Part shown: positions 1-7,639 of the stretch, piece after piece
Position numbering within the stretch: the stretch's first letter is position 1
Layout: each line of letters starts with the position of its first letter
Source of the DNA: Hymenobacter busanensis
GTDB taxonomy: Bacteria; Bacteroidota; Bacteroidia; Cytophagales; Hymenobacteraceae
NCBI RefSeq assembly: GCF_008727865.1
Contig: NZ_VTWU01000004.1
Coordinates: 496,001 to 560,000, forward strand
DNA: 64,000 bases
Direction of reading: 5' to 3'
Notes under the pieces: model-generated
Told to the model about the DNA's origin: nothing
Databases searched by the model: none
Seen by the model: only the letters and a program-made list of their open reading frames with translations
Program-made: the position numbers and the translations under genes

Positions 1-42
1 TTCGAAAAAGCCCGCGCCACCAAGGACGTGCTGGGCGACTAA
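1..42 (+). CDS. 3' end of an unidentified gene
   Basis: The window opens inside a reading frame whose last residues are FEKARATKDVLGD, followed by TAA at 40-42. The codons are GC-rich like the neighbours, which suggests a real C-terminus. Thirteen residues are too few to name a family. It converges on the minus-strand gene ending at 60. Confidence 0.4.
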   Translation, partial: FEKARATKDVLGD

Positions 43-59
43 CCCGTAGCGTGCTGCGC

Positions 60-533
60 TCAGGCCGCCGGCGCCACCAGCAGAGGCATGGTGCGCTGGC
101 GCAACCAGCGCCAGGCGGCCGGCACGGAGTAGAACACGCGCAGGTCTAGTTCCTGCTGCAGCTGATCTAAAACCTGTGCGTTGCCGAGGGACACTTGCAT
201 GTCGGCGTCGAGCACGTAGGCAAAGACCCGCAGGCCGTTTTTCTTGGCCACGGGTACCCATTCGTATTCCAGCCAATGCATGGCCTCGCCCCAGTCGCCA
301 CTGGTGCTGCGCTTGTCGTTGAGAATGCCCAGCGGGTGCAGCTGCTGATGCCACGGCAGCGTGGCTTCGGCCACTCGGATGACTTCCTCGCTGGTGAGGT
401 GGCCGTGCCAGCGCACGTACAGCACCCGCTCGTTCGGAAAGAAGTTAAGCTCGGCTACCACAATCCCGAACGTATCGATGATGGTGTGAACCAATTCGGC
501 TTTCTGGTGGAAGAGGAGAGTGGTGCGGGGCAT
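60..533 (-). CDS. Conserved cytosolic protein, possibly STAS/SpoIIAA-like
   Basis: A 157-residue soluble protein with no signal peptide or membrane segment. The N-terminal half (TIIDTFGIVVAELNFFPNE, then RVLYVRWHGHLTSEEV) alternates strands and helices like the SpoIIAA-like/STAS proteins common in Cytophagales. The middle (GILNDKRSTSGDWGEAMHWLEYEW) resembles the stretch where those proteins carry a phospho-acceptor-like position. This is similarity of pattern only, and no catalytic motif is visible. The start is the first ATG after an AT-rich intergenic stretch holding a 15-bp palindrome. It may be a stress or signalling accessory protein, but its function is unknown. Confidence 0.7.
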   Translation of the reverse strand: MPRTTLLFHQKAELVHTIIDTFGIVVAELNFFPNERVLYVRWHGHLTSEEVIRVAEATLPWHQQLHPLGILNDKRSTSGDWGEAMHWLEYEWVPVAKKNGLRVFAYVLDADMQVSLGNAQVLDQLQQELDLRVFYSVPAAWRWLRQRTMPLLVAPAA

Positions 534-547
534 GGCGGCAACGGCTG

Positions 548-562
548 TATATTAGTAATATA
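548..562. promoter_or_regulatory. AT-rich 15-bp palindrome between divergent genes
   Basis: TATATTA-G-TAATATA is a perfect palindrome around one central base, in the gap between the minus-strand gene starting at 533 and the deoxynucleoside kinase at 652. Its AT content stands out from the GC-rich surroundings. It could be an operator or simply the melting region of the minus-strand promoter. Confidence 0.35.
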
Positions 563-614
563 AGATATAGGCGCGATAATGCCAAGGGCGTGCGGCGGGC
601 TGATGGGTTTGCGC

Positions 615-622
615 TACTTTTG
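615..622 (+). promoter_or_regulatory. Bacteroidota -7 promoter element (TACTTTTG)
   Basis: An exact match to the TAnnTTTG -7 consensus of Bacteroidota, 29 bp before the chosen ATG of the deoxynucleoside kinase gene. A transcript starting here would have a leader of about 25 nt, which supports the ATG at 652 over the upstream GTG at 622. No good TTG -33 box is visible. Confidence 0.6.
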
Positions 623-651
623 TGGCCCTCCTTTCGTTTCGCATTCCGCTC

Positions 652-1287
652 ATGCACATCGCCATCGTCGGCAACATCGGTGCCGGCAAAACCACCTTGG
701 CCCACAAGCTGGCCCACCACTTCAACTGGGAAGTCTTTCTGGAAGACGTCGACGACAATCCGTACCTCAAGGATTTCTACGACGACATGCCCCGCTGGGC
801 CTTCCACCTGCAGGTGTATTTCCTCAACAGCCGCTTCCGCCAGACGCAGCGCATCAAGGAAATGAAGCTCGGGGGCAAAGGCGTGATTCAGGACCGCACC
901 ATCTACGAAGACGCCCACATCTTCGCCGCCAACCTGCACCAGTCGGGCCTGATGGTGGAGCGCGACTTCGACAACTACCAGAACCTGTTTCAGTCGATGA
1001 TCAGCATGGTGGACCCGCCCGACTTGCTGCTCTACCTCAAAGCCGACCTGCCCAAGCTCATCCACCAGATTGAGAAGCGCGGCCGCGACTACGAGAACAA
1101 CATGCGCATCGAGTACCTGCGCAACCTCAACGAGCACTACGAGCAGTGGATCAGCGGCTACAAAGACGGCAAGCTGCTGATTGTGGATGTGAACGACCTG
1201 AACTACGTGGAGCGCCCCGAAGACCTGGGCATCATCATCGAAAAGATCCAGGCCAAGCTGTTCGGCTTGTTCGAGCAAGCCCAGTAA
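652..1287 (+). CDS. Deoxynucleoside kinase
   Basis: A 211-residue enzyme of the dNK/dCK/dGK family, which phosphorylates deoxynucleosides in the salvage pathway. It starts MHIAIVGNIGAGKTTL, and the P-loop GNIGAGKT covers residues 7-14. The catalytic/base-binding segment QDRTIYEDAHIF is the family's DRS/DRT motif followed by the YEDA signature. RGRDYE near residue 145 matches the lid arginine region. The length is normal. The family alone does not fix the substrate (dA, dG or dC). Single-gene unit with its own -7 element and a strong terminator. The ATG at 652 is preferred because the P-loop lies at the extreme N-terminus of the family. Confidence 0.93.
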   Translation: MHIAIVGNIGAGKTTLAHKLAHHFNWEVFLEDVDDNPYLKDFYDDMPRWAFHLQVYFLNSRFRQTQRIKEMKLGGKGVIQDRTIYEDAHIFAANLHQSGLMVERDFDNYQNLFQSMISMVDPPDLLLYLKADLPKLIHQIEKRGRDYENNMRIEYLRNLNEHYEQWISGYKDGKLLIVDVNDLNYVERPEDLGIIIEKIQAKLFGLFEQAQ

Positions 1288-1296
1288 GGCTACTGC

Positions 1297-1343
1297 AGCA
1301 GCGGCCCCGATTTCCACTACGGAACCGGGCCGCTGCTTTTTTA
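1297..1343 (+). terminator. Rho-independent terminator of the kinase gene
   Basis: A perfect 10-bp stem, GCAGCGGCCC (1298-1307) with GGGCCGCTGC (1327-1336), is followed directly by TTTTTT. It lies 10 nt after the kinase stop codon. Confidence 0.85.
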
Positions 1344-1371
1344 CTAATGGCCGGAACCCGATTGCCGGGGC

Positions 1372-2073
1372 TCATTCGCCCTCGACGGCGTGGTTGAGGA
1401 AGTGCACCAACGGCTGGGCCGCTTGCCAGGCAGCCACCACCCGGTCCGCAAAATCGGGGCGCAGCACGTCGGCGTCGGGAATGCTGCGCCACACGAAAAA
1501 GCTTTTGAGGCGCAGCCATTCGATGTCCGGGTCGTCGCGGTCGTAGCCTTTGGGCGCGGTTTTCAGGGCGTTGCTTTGGTCGAGGCCAGCGGGGAAATGC
1601 CGCAGCAGCTCCGCATTCTGGCGCATGGCGTGAAACGCATCGGCGCTGTAGTGAATTTCCTGCCGGATGCGCGCCAGCTGCGCCGGCTCGGGCTGCCAGC
1701 GCCCGGCGCCCACGTACGTTTCGCCGCCCGGCTCCAGGGCCACGAAATAGCCTGCCCACGGACTTTGGCGCCCGCCGCGCTTGAAGCCGGCCGCCATGTG
1801 GCGCTTGTAGGGTTCGTCGCTTTGCTGAAACCGGTCGTTTTTGTTGATGCGGTACATGGTTTCGGCCGGGCTCAGCGGTGCCAGATCGGGCTCGAAAGCC
1901 TGCGCGCGTTTCAGGAGTTGTGTAACCAGGCCGGCGAAAGCGCCCCGGGCGCGGTGGTAGTCGGCGCGGTGCGCATCCATCCAGGGCTTGCTGTTGTTGG
2001 CGTGTAGCTGGCGCAGAAAATCGAGGGCAAAGGCAAGGTCGTTCACGGCGGGGCACGGCTTGGGTGGTGGCAT
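1372..2073 (-). CDS. DUF2461 family protein
   Basis: A 233-residue cytosolic protein of the DUF2461 (TIGR02453) family. Recognisable family segments in order are LDFLRQLHANNSKPWMDAHR (about 15-35), YRINKNDRFQQSDEPYKRHM (about 90-108), the AGYFVALEPGGETYVGAGRW block (about 124-143), and a C-terminal LKSFFVWRSIPDADVL element. Length matches the family. No enzymatic role is established for it. The chosen start begins only 6 nt downstream of a CAAACGTA sequence (TACGTTTG on its own strand), so a promoter there would give a nearly leaderless mRNA; otherwise the true start is internal. Confidence 0.9.
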   Translation of the reverse strand: MPPPKPCPAVNDLAFALDFLRQLHANNSKPWMDAHRADYHRARGAFAGLVTQLLKRAQAFEPDLAPLSPAETMYRINKNDRFQQSDEPYKRHMAAGFKRGGRQSPWAGYFVALEPGGETYVGAGRWQPEPAQLARIRQEIHYSADAFHAMRQNAELLRHFPAGLDQSNALKTAPKGYDRDDPDIEWLRLKSFFVWRSIPDADVLRPDFADRVVAAWQAAQPLVHFLNHAVEGE

Positions 2074-2078
2074 GCGGG

Positions 2079-2086
2079 CAAACGTA
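2079..2086 (-). promoter_or_regulatory. Possible -7 element (TACGTTTG) of the DUF2461 gene
   Basis: On the minus strand this reads TACGTTTG, an exact fit to TAnnTTTG, but it lies only 6 nt from the annotated ATG. It is either a leaderless promoter or a chance match. Confidence 0.35.
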
Positions 2087-2115
2087 CCGGCGGCTCGCGG
2101 CGTTGTGGCAGGGGC

Positions 2116-2154
2116 CGAAAAACAGCGCAGCCGCCTCGGAAAGAAGCGGCTGCG
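2116..2154 (-). terminator. Rho-independent terminator after the DUF547 gene
   Basis: The stem CGCAGCCGC (2126-2134) with GCGGCTGCG (2146-2154) is followed on the minus strand by TGTTTTTC. It lies 25 nt beyond the stop of the DUF547 gene and before the next minus-strand gene. Confidence 0.75.
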
Positions 2155-2178
2155 TGCGGTGTCGGAAAGCAGAGCGGG

Positions 2179-3021
2179 TTACCGCTGCGTGCCGCGCTGG
2201 GCGGTGGCGTCCGGGGCGCTGTTGTCATTCAGCGCCCAATCGAACGGCAGGTAGGTAACTTGGGCGGTGGGCTCGATCTTGATTTTGGCGTAGCGGTTCA
2301 GGAAGGCCACCAACTCGGTTTGCTGGCCAAATTCCGCCGCGTGCCAGTCAAACAAGCTCGACACCTGCACGTGCCCAGCCGCCAGCGTATTGCGCAGCGG
2401 GTCGTTGATGAAGCGCCGGGCCTGTTGGTCGAGTTGCTTGTCGAGCAAGGCCCCGTCGAAGGCGGCGGGCAGCAGCGACGGGCCGGAGTAGGCGCCGCGG
2501 TTGAGGGCAAAATGCAGGCGCGCATCGGCAGGCAACAGTTTGGGCAGAATGGTGCGCTCAATCTGGTTGAGCGAATAGGTTTGGTTGCCCACGTTTACTT
2601 CGGGCGCTTCCCATACCGAGAGCTTGCCGCCGATGGTTTTGATGCGCACTTCGCTCAGGCGCTCCACCGGGTAGTACTGCAGCGTGAGGTACACGCTGGT
2701 GGCGTTGTACACATTCAGCCAGTACGCCGCCTGGTCGGCACGCGACCAAGAGGGCTGTGGGGGCATGTGCTTGGCGGCTTGCAAGTAAGCCAGCAACTCG
2801 TCTTCGTCGTTTTGCAGGCCCTGGTAGTTCAGGTGCCCATCAGCACGAAGGTGACGAGCCAGCAGCTCGCCCCACGGGGCGTGCAAGAGCTGGAGGGTGT
2901 TGTTGTCGGCACTGGCGGGGCGCCCGTTCAGGAGCAACAGGCCAAAAAGCAGGAAAAGCGTGACTCGTGCAGGCAAGCGGTGCAACATGCGGCAAGTGGG
3001 CAGTAATAGGGCGGACGTCAA
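2179..3021 (-). CDS. Exported DUF547 protein lacking the usual cysteines
   Basis: A 280-residue protein with an N-terminal export signal (VTLFLLFGLLLLNGRPASA) and a DUF547 domain over about residues 75-235 (AAYWLNVYNATSVYLTLQYYP, then SVWEAPEVNVGNQTYSLNQIE). DUF547 proteins are thought to have a papain/transglutaminase-like fold, and most carry a Cys-containing block resembling FALVCASKSCP. Here the block reads LHFALNRGAYSGPSL, with Arg and Gly replacing both cysteines, so a thiol mechanism seems impossible. Function is unknown. Start uncertain: ATG at 3021 or an internal Met before the hydrophobic core. It has its own promoter and terminator. Confidence 0.87.
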   Translation of the reverse strand: MTSALLLPTCRMLHRLPARVTLFLLFGLLLLNGRPASADNNTLQLLHAPWGELLARHLRADGHLNYQGLQNDEDELLAYLQAAKHMPPQPSWSRADQAAYWLNVYNATSVYLTLQYYPVERLSEVRIKTIGGKLSVWEAPEVNVGNQTYSLNQIERTILPKLLPADARLHFALNRGAYSGPSLLPAAFDGALLDKQLDQQARRFINDPLRNTLAAGHVQVSSLFDWHAAEFGQQTELVAFLNRYAKIKIEPTAQVTYLPFDWALNDNSAPDATAQRGTQR

Positions 3022-3095
3022 GTTCTAAGCGACTCGTAACCAAGCAGCGGGCTAATAATTTGCTTGAGCAGCGCGAAGCGGAAACCGACTGTGGG

Positions 3096-3126
3096 CAAAA
3101 GTAAATACGCGGCAGTACAATATCAA
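3096..3126 (-). promoter_or_regulatory. Promoter of the DUF547 gene
   Basis: On the minus strand a TTG (-33, from 3124-3126) lies 20 nt upstream of TACTTTTG (-7, from 3096-3103), a complete match to the Bacteroidota promoter layout. The element lies 74 bp before the ATG at 3021. Confidence 0.55.
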
Positions 3127-3169
3127 GCGAATTGGATTTACACCTTAATAAAATATGTCGTAATCTGCA

Positions 3170-3652
3170 CTAGTAAGAATTGGTAGCGGAAAAATCCTGC
3201 AGCTGCCAACGCTGCAAATTAAACGTATGAACAGCCGCTACGACCAGCGGCGTGCGCACTACAAGTACCAAATTGGCTGGTTGATAAGATTTTGTGTGCA
3301 AAATGGTATGCAAAGCCGGGGCCAGCCCCTGCCCGCGCAATTCCAGCGGACCTACTTCATCGACCACCAGACAGCGGGTTTCGGGTGTGGTGGCTGCTCC
3401 AAGCAAGGCGTGGTTGGCCCACCCGAAGGCCGCTGAGGAGAAACGGTGCGGGCCGATGCACTGGGCTTGCCAGTCGCCGGGCCGGGCGTTTACCGACCAC
3501 TGCAGCCCGGTGCGTAAGTCGTGAAAACGGCGGGTTGCCCGATTTTCGGCTGGCATCAGCAGTCCAGCTACGCTGGCTTGTCCACTTGCCCAGGCAGTCA
3601 GTCGGGTGGTTTTGCCGCTGCGCACGGGGCCGCTGAGCAGGTGTATAATCAT
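3170..3652 (-). CDS. Small P-loop NTPase, THEP1-like
   Basis: A 160-residue soluble protein beginning MIIHLLSGPVRSGKTTRLTAW, with Walker A GPVRSGKTT at residues 8-16. A Walker B-like strand followed by an acidic pair, LVVDEVGPLELRGQGL (about 95-110), closely resembles the DEIGxMEL motif of THEP1/COG1618 nucleoside triphosphatases. It is slightly shorter than usual for that family (about 180). It starts 22 bp after the stop of the upstream membrane-protein gene on the same strand, so the two are probably one operon. A role energising or regulating that membrane protein is inference only. Annotated THEP1 proteins hydrolyse NTPs in vitro without a settled cellular role. Confidence 0.75.
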   Translation of the reverse strand: MIIHLLSGPVRSGKTTRLTAWASGQASVAGLLMPAENRATRRFHDLRTGLQWSVNARPGDWQAQCIGPHRFSSAAFGWANHALLGAATTPETRCLVVDEVGPLELRGQGLAPALHTILHTKSYQPANLVLVVRTPLVVAAVHTFNLQRWQLQDFSATNSY

Positions 3653-3674
3653 GGGTAACGGCCGGGCTAGAAAG

Positions 3675-4745
3675 CTACGCGGCTTGGCGTACGGGTTCGA
3701 CGAACATGGAAACGGCTAGGGCCCGGCAAAACCAGCGCCAGCGTCGCCAGCCCCGGTGCCCGCCCGCCACGCGCCAACATTGCGCCACCAGCTGGCCGGT
3801 AGCAGGGAGTAAGTTGAGGGTCGCCGACAAATCGGCGGCCCAACGGCCGCGCGGGCGGCTGAGCCAGTTCCGCAGGGCCCGCAGCAGCAGGGGCGCAACC
3901 ACCAATGCCCAGCCACCATATACCACAATCGAGCGAAGCAGCAGTCCGCCCAGCTTGGAGCGGTCGAGGGCGGCTACGGGGGGCCAGCCGGCCGCGGCGG
4001 CCAGCCACAGCAGCGCCACCGCCACCCAGATGCCCAGCAACACGCGGCTGATGTGCCACCGCCGCGGAGGAGCCGCAGTGACAGGCGCCGAGTCGTTGCT
4101 GTCGTCGTTTTCGGTGGGCTGCTGCGGTTGCCAGAGCCAGGGGTACTGCTGAGCCAGCATCGGCAGCTGCTGCGGCAAGCCGCCGGCCCACCACCCAATG
4201 GCCACGCCCGCGGCGGCATGCAGCATCAAGTAGCCGAGGGCAAGCAGCAGGGCATAGTTGGGCTGCTGCGCGGCCATGCCACCAAGCAGGCCTTGTACAA
4301 ACTGGTTGAAGGCGCCGGGCAGGTCGTTGCCGAACACCAGCCAAAGCATCAGCACCCGTTGCGCGGCCGACTCCACCAGCGTGAGCAAACCCAGCAGCAC
4401 GCCGCGCAGGCGCGGAAACGACGTGCCCCAGGCCAGCATTTCGCCCACAACGCCCTGAAACGCTACCGCCACGTAGGCCGTGGGCGGGCTTTGCGGGCTA
4501 AGCATGGCTTTGAGGGCCAGCACCACCAGCAGCCCGCGCAGCACAATGCCGCGCCGCCCGGCGTAGTGCCCAATCAGCCGGATGATGACCACCGCCGTGC
4601 CGCCGACGAGCAAACCGGTAACGGGCAGCTTGAAGGCGTGCAAAATGCCGCCCAGTAACCCTTCGCTCAGGGCCCACAGCGCCACGAGGCGCGGAACCAG
4701 CAGGCGGGACGGAGTAGGCGCAAAAGCCGAAGCAGCAAACGACAT
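3675..4745 (-). CDS. Polytopic membrane protein paired with the NTPase
   Basis: A 356-residue integral membrane protein not recognised by name. The N-terminal half (residues 15-200) has about six hydrophobic segments, including ALWALSEGLLGGILHAFKL and VTGLLVGGTAVVIIRLIG; its shape recalls small S-component-like vitamin transporters. A charged linker (QPTENDDSNDSAPVTAAPPRR, about 205-226) separates it from a second half with three more segments (VLLGIWVAVALLWLAAAAGW; SIVVYGGWALVVAPLLLRAL; ending FCRALAVSMFVEPVRQAA). The pairing with an NTPase 22 bp downstream suggests an energised or gated transporter, possibly a minimal ECF-like system. That is inference: no coupling helix or ABC signature is visible in either protein. 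Confidence 0.75.
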   Translation of the reverse strand: MSFAASAFAPTPSRLLVPRLVALWALSEGLLGGILHAFKLPVTGLLVGGTAVVIIRLIGHYAGRRGIVLRGLLVVLALKAMLSPQSPPTAYVAVAFQGVVGEMLAWGTSFPRLRGVLLGLLTLVESAAQRVLMLWLVFGNDLPGAFNQFVQGLLGGMAAQQPNYALLLALGYLMLHAAAGVAIGWWAGGLPQQLPMLAQQYPWLWQPQQPTENDDSNDSAPVTAAPPRRWHISRVLLGIWVAVALLWLAAAAGWPPVAALDRSKLGGLLLRSIVVYGGWALVVAPLLLRALRNWLSRPRGRWAADLSATLNLLPATGQLVAQCWRVAGGHRGWRRWRWFCRALAVSMFVEPVRQAA

Positions 4746-4783
4746 GGCAGAAAAATAACAGCTTCGGAGGAAAATTGGCGACG

Positions 4784-5623
4784 CTAGGCGTGGTGGCTGA
4801 GCACTTCAACAGCACCGCCCGTGCGCAGTACACCGCTGGCCGGGCCCACCACGTTCATGCCGAACATGACTTTATTACCGGCTTTGCGGTACTGCGCCAG
4901 GGTGCGCAGGGGTTCGGCGCTGCGTTCGGCGGTCAGCTGGTCGGTAGTGGTGACGGGGCAGCGGCCGCAGGGCCGGATGCCGCGAAACGCCAGCTCGCCC
5001 ACCCGGAACTCATGCCAGGTATCTTCGGCGTAGGGCAGGGTACCGGTTACCACCAAGTTGGGGCGGAAGCGGTTCATGGGCAGCGGTTGCTCCAGGCGCT
5101 GGTTGAGGTCGTCGAGCGAGGCTTGGCCGATGAGCAGGAACGGGTAGGCATCGGCGAAGCTCACGAGGCCGGGCACTTTGCCGTCGTCGACGGGGCGCAG
5201 GGCTACGTCGGGCATGAACACGAGGCGGCAGGGCTGGCCGAGGGCTTCGCTCAGCCACTGGTCCTGCTCGTTGGTGCCGCGGTAGGCAAACACCATATCG
5301 TCCCACACCGTCACAAACTGGGTGCGGTCGGCACTGGCTTCGAAGGGCACCAGCAAGGGGCGCAGCTCGGGCCGCCGAATGTGGCGAATCACGAAGCCGT
5401 TGTGGCCCAGCTCCAGGTGCAGCAGCGCCATTTCGGGAATGTTGCGCTGCGTTAGAAACTGCCCGCGCGCGTCCACAATCAGCCACCGACGGTCGTGGCG
5501 GAAGCCGCGGGCCTGCACTTCGGCCTCGGGCACGCGAAAGCCGCCCAAGGACTTGACGGGGTAGAGGTAGAGGTCGGCAAGCAGGAGCGAGGCAGCAGGC
5601 ATAAGGCAGCAGGAAGAGGCCAC
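4784..5623 (-). CDS. MOSC domain protein (molybdenum-cofactor sulfurase C-terminal family)
   Basis: A 279-residue protein with a MOSC N-terminal beta-barrel domain (LADLYLYPVKSLGGFRVPEA, about 15-35) followed by a MOSC domain. Diagnostic pieces are RHDRRWLIVDARGQFLTQR, MNRFRPNLVV (about 182-191), the conserved cysteine in GIRPCGRCPVTTTDQ, and the closing VMFGMNVVGPASGVLRTGG. The layout matches YcbX and mitochondrial mARC proteins, which bind molybdenum cofactor and reduce N-hydroxylated compounds. No ferredoxin domain is fused here, so an external electron donor would be needed. The start may be the ATG at 5623 or a Met a few codons in. It is divergent from the DUF3667 gene. Confidence 0.88.
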   Translation of the reverse strand: MASSCCLMPAASLLLADLYLYPVKSLGGFRVPEAEVQARGFRHDRRWLIVDARGQFLTQRNIPEMALLHLELGHNGFVIRHIRRPELRPLLVPFEASADRTQFVTVWDDMVFAYRGTNEQDQWLSEALGQPCRLVFMPDVALRPVDDGKVPGLVSFADAYPFLLIGQASLDDLNQRLEQPLPMNRFRPNLVVTGTLPYAEDTWHEFRVGELAFRGIRPCGRCPVTTTDQLTAERSAEPLRTLAQYRKAGNKVMFGMNVVGPASGVLRTGGAVEVLSHHA

Positions 5624-5688
5624 GAAGATAACCGACGGCTCTGCGGCGTTGGTTTTCTTTTTTACTTACGTGCTCATTCCGCCGTGCC

Positions 5689-6492
5689 ATGAACGCCGCC
5701 GCTCCCTCCGCTCCTGCTACTCCCGCAGCCGAAGCAACAGCTTGCCTGAACTGCGCGCAGCCGTTGGCAGCCGGGCCCTACTGCCCGCACTGCGGCCAGG
5801 CCCGCCCGCACCGCCTCTCGGTGCCGCACCTGCTGCACGAGCTGCTGCACGTATTTACCCACGCCGACAAAAGTATTTTCGGCTACGCGGCGCAGGTGCT
5901 GCGCTACCCCGGCCGGGTGGTGGCCGACTATTTGGCCGGCCGGCGCAAGGTTTACTTCAACCCTTTTCAGTTTCTGCTGCTGGCAGTGGGTTTCGCTACG
6001 TTGCTTTCCACCCAGCTGCACTACTATGAGCTCATCGGCGAAAACGTGCAGCGGGGTTTTCGGGCCGGCGGCGCTTCGGCCGAGCAGGTGGAACGGGTAG
6101 GGCGGTATTTCTACGCCATCGGCAAGTTTTTCAACGTGTGGTGGCTGACGCTGATGCCCCTGCACGCGCTGGGCGTGTGGGCCGTGTACCGCCGCTGGCT
6201 GAACTACGCCGAGTCGTTGTTTGTGCTGGTCGTGGTGGGCTCGGCGTTTCAGCTCTACCTCATGGTGGCGCTGGTGTCCATCTTTTTGGTGGCGGGTCGC
6301 GAGCCGGGCAGCAGCACCGCGCTCATGCAGGCCGCGGTGTACGTGGCGTATCTCACGTGGGTGGGCCGGCAAGGCCTGCGCCTGAGCTGGCCCCGCGCCG
6401 TGCTCAGCGCCTTGGTTGTGAGCGTGCTGGCCGGGCTGCTGAACTACGGCGTCAACATACTGGTGTTCCGCTGGTACGTGTTCGGGCACTAG
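5689..6492 (+). CDS. DUF3667 zinc-ribbon membrane protein
   Basis: A 267-residue protein with an N-terminal zinc ribbon, CLNCAQPLAAGPYCPHCGQ (about 19-37, two CxxC knuckles), then the DUF3667 core (HLLHELLHVFTHADKSIFGY, RYPGRVVADYLAGRRKVYFNPFQF). At least four hydrophobic segments follow. In this family the segment around GRRKxYxxPFxF is the strongest signature. Typical of Bacteroidota; no biochemical function is established. The alanine/proline-rich stretch before the ribbon is probably disordered. Confidence 0.9.
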   Translation: MNAAAPSAPATPAAEATACLNCAQPLAAGPYCPHCGQARPHRLSVPHLLHELLHVFTHADKSIFGYAAQVLRYPGRVVADYLAGRRKVYFNPFQFLLLAVGFATLLSTQLHYYELIGENVQRGFRAGGASAEQVERVGRYFYAIGKFFNVWWLTLMPLHALGVWAVYRRWLNYAESLFVLVVVGSAFQLYLMVALVSIFLVAGREPGSSTALMQAAVYVAYLTWVGRQGLRLSWPRAVLSALVVSVLAGLLNYGVNILVFRWYVFGH

Positions 6493-6501
6493 GCTGCGCG
6501 C

Positions 6502-7467
6502 CTAGTGCAATGGCCGCTTCTTGATGAGGCCGCCGTGGGTGTCTTTGATGCTGTGCATGAGCAGGAACGCCTGGTGGTCGATGGCTTCTACCTCGCTGCG
6601 CAGGCGCGTGACTTCCAGGCGCGTCACGGCCGTAAACACGATGTCCATCGATTCTTGCTGGTGGCCGTGGCCGCCGTAGCCGCTGCGGCCCGCGTAGAGC
6701 GTCACGCCGTGGCCGAGCTTCTCGGTTATCATGCGCCGGATGGCTTCGCTGCGCTTCGAAATGATGGTGACGCCGGTGTATTCCTCCAGGCCGTCAATCA
6801 TGAAATCGACGGTTTTGGCAGCCGAGAGGTAAGCCAGAATTGAGTACATAGCCGTTTCGACCGACAGCAGCCAGGCGGCCACGGCAAAAATCAGCACGTT
6901 AATCACCAGCATCACGTCGCCCACGCTCATGGGGCTTTTGCGGCTGGCAAACACGGCCATGATTTCGGTGCCGTCGAGCACGCCGCCGCCCCGGATGGTG
7001 AGGCCGATGCCCGCGCCCAGGAAAAACCCGCCGAATACCGAAATCAGGAGCTTGTCTTGGGTGAGAACGGGGAACGACACCAGCCACAGCACCACGGCCA
7101 GTCCCAGAATGGCCGCCGTGGCTTTGAGAGCCACCACGCGGTCGAGGTGGAAATAGGCCAGCGCGATGAACGGCGCGTTTATCAGCACCAGCAGCACCGA
7201 CAGCGGCCAGCCGGTGACTTCGGCCGTGAGCAGCGAAATGCCCGTCACGCCGCCGTCGATGAAATCGTTGGGCAATAAAAAGCCTTTCAGCCCCAGCGCC
7301 GCCGAGAAAATGCCCGCTACTACCAAGGCAAAGCTGACCATCTGCCGCCGCAGCAGGCGCAGGGCAAACTTCCACACCGGTCCACCCGTGTGGCCCGGAG
7401 GCAGGCCGTTGGGGTATTTTTCGCGCAGCATTTTCCGGATGATGAGTTGCTGAATCAGCATAAGCAC
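6502..7467 (-). CDS. YitT family membrane protein
   Basis: A 321-residue protein of the YitT/DUF161 family with a C-terminal DUF2179 domain. After an N-terminal cytosolic stretch come about five transmembrane segments, with family signatures ALGLKGFLLPNDFIDGGVTG (about 62-81) and FFLGAGIGLTIRGGGVLDGTEI (about 155-176). The soluble C-terminus (about 230-321) contains GVTIISKRSEAIRRMITEKLGHGVTLY and MDIVFTAVTRLEV, typical of DUF2179. Transport function is presumed, but no substrate is established. It converges on the DUF3667 gene with only 9 bp between stops. The start could be Met1 or Met3. Confidence 0.9.
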   Translation of the reverse strand: MLMLIQQLIIRKMLREKYPNGLPPGHTGGPVWKFALRLLRRQMVSFALVVAGIFSAALGLKGFLLPNDFIDGGVTGISLLTAEVTGWPLSVLLVLINAPFIALAYFHLDRVVALKATAAILGLAVVLWLVSFPVLTQDKLLISVFGGFFLGAGIGLTIRGGGVLDGTEIMAVFASRKSPMSVGDVMLVINVLIFAVAAWLLSVETAMYSILAYLSAAKTVDFMIDGLEEYTGVTIISKRSEAIRRMITEKLGHGVTLYAGRSGYGGHGHQQESMDIVFTAVTRLEVTRLRSEVEAIDHQAFLLMHSIKDTHGGLIKKRPLH

Positions 7468-7580
7468 AGGGGTTGGTGACGTTTGAAAGTACGGGCGTCG
7501 GCGCGCATTCGCCGAAAAAAAGCTCGACAGTAGGCCACACCACGGGCGACAAGCGAGCTGTTGGGGAACTGCTGCCCAGC

Positions 7581-7608
7581 AAAAAAGGCAGCGGCCATAG
7601 CCGCTGCC
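7581..7608 (-). terminator. Terminator after the S8 peptidase gene
   Basis: The stem GGCAGCGG (7587-7594) with CCGCTGCC (7601-7608) is followed on the minus strand by TTTTTT (AAAAAA at 7581-7586). It lies about 30 nt after the peptidase stop. Confidence 0.8.
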
Positions 7609-7639
7609 TTTCCCGAATCGTCAGAAAAACGAGCTTGGC

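Noticed and set aside
445-1317. A 290-codon minus-strand frame over the deoxynucleoside kinase gene
   Set aside because: Antisense to a clear kinase and overlapping its terminator; low-complexity composition.
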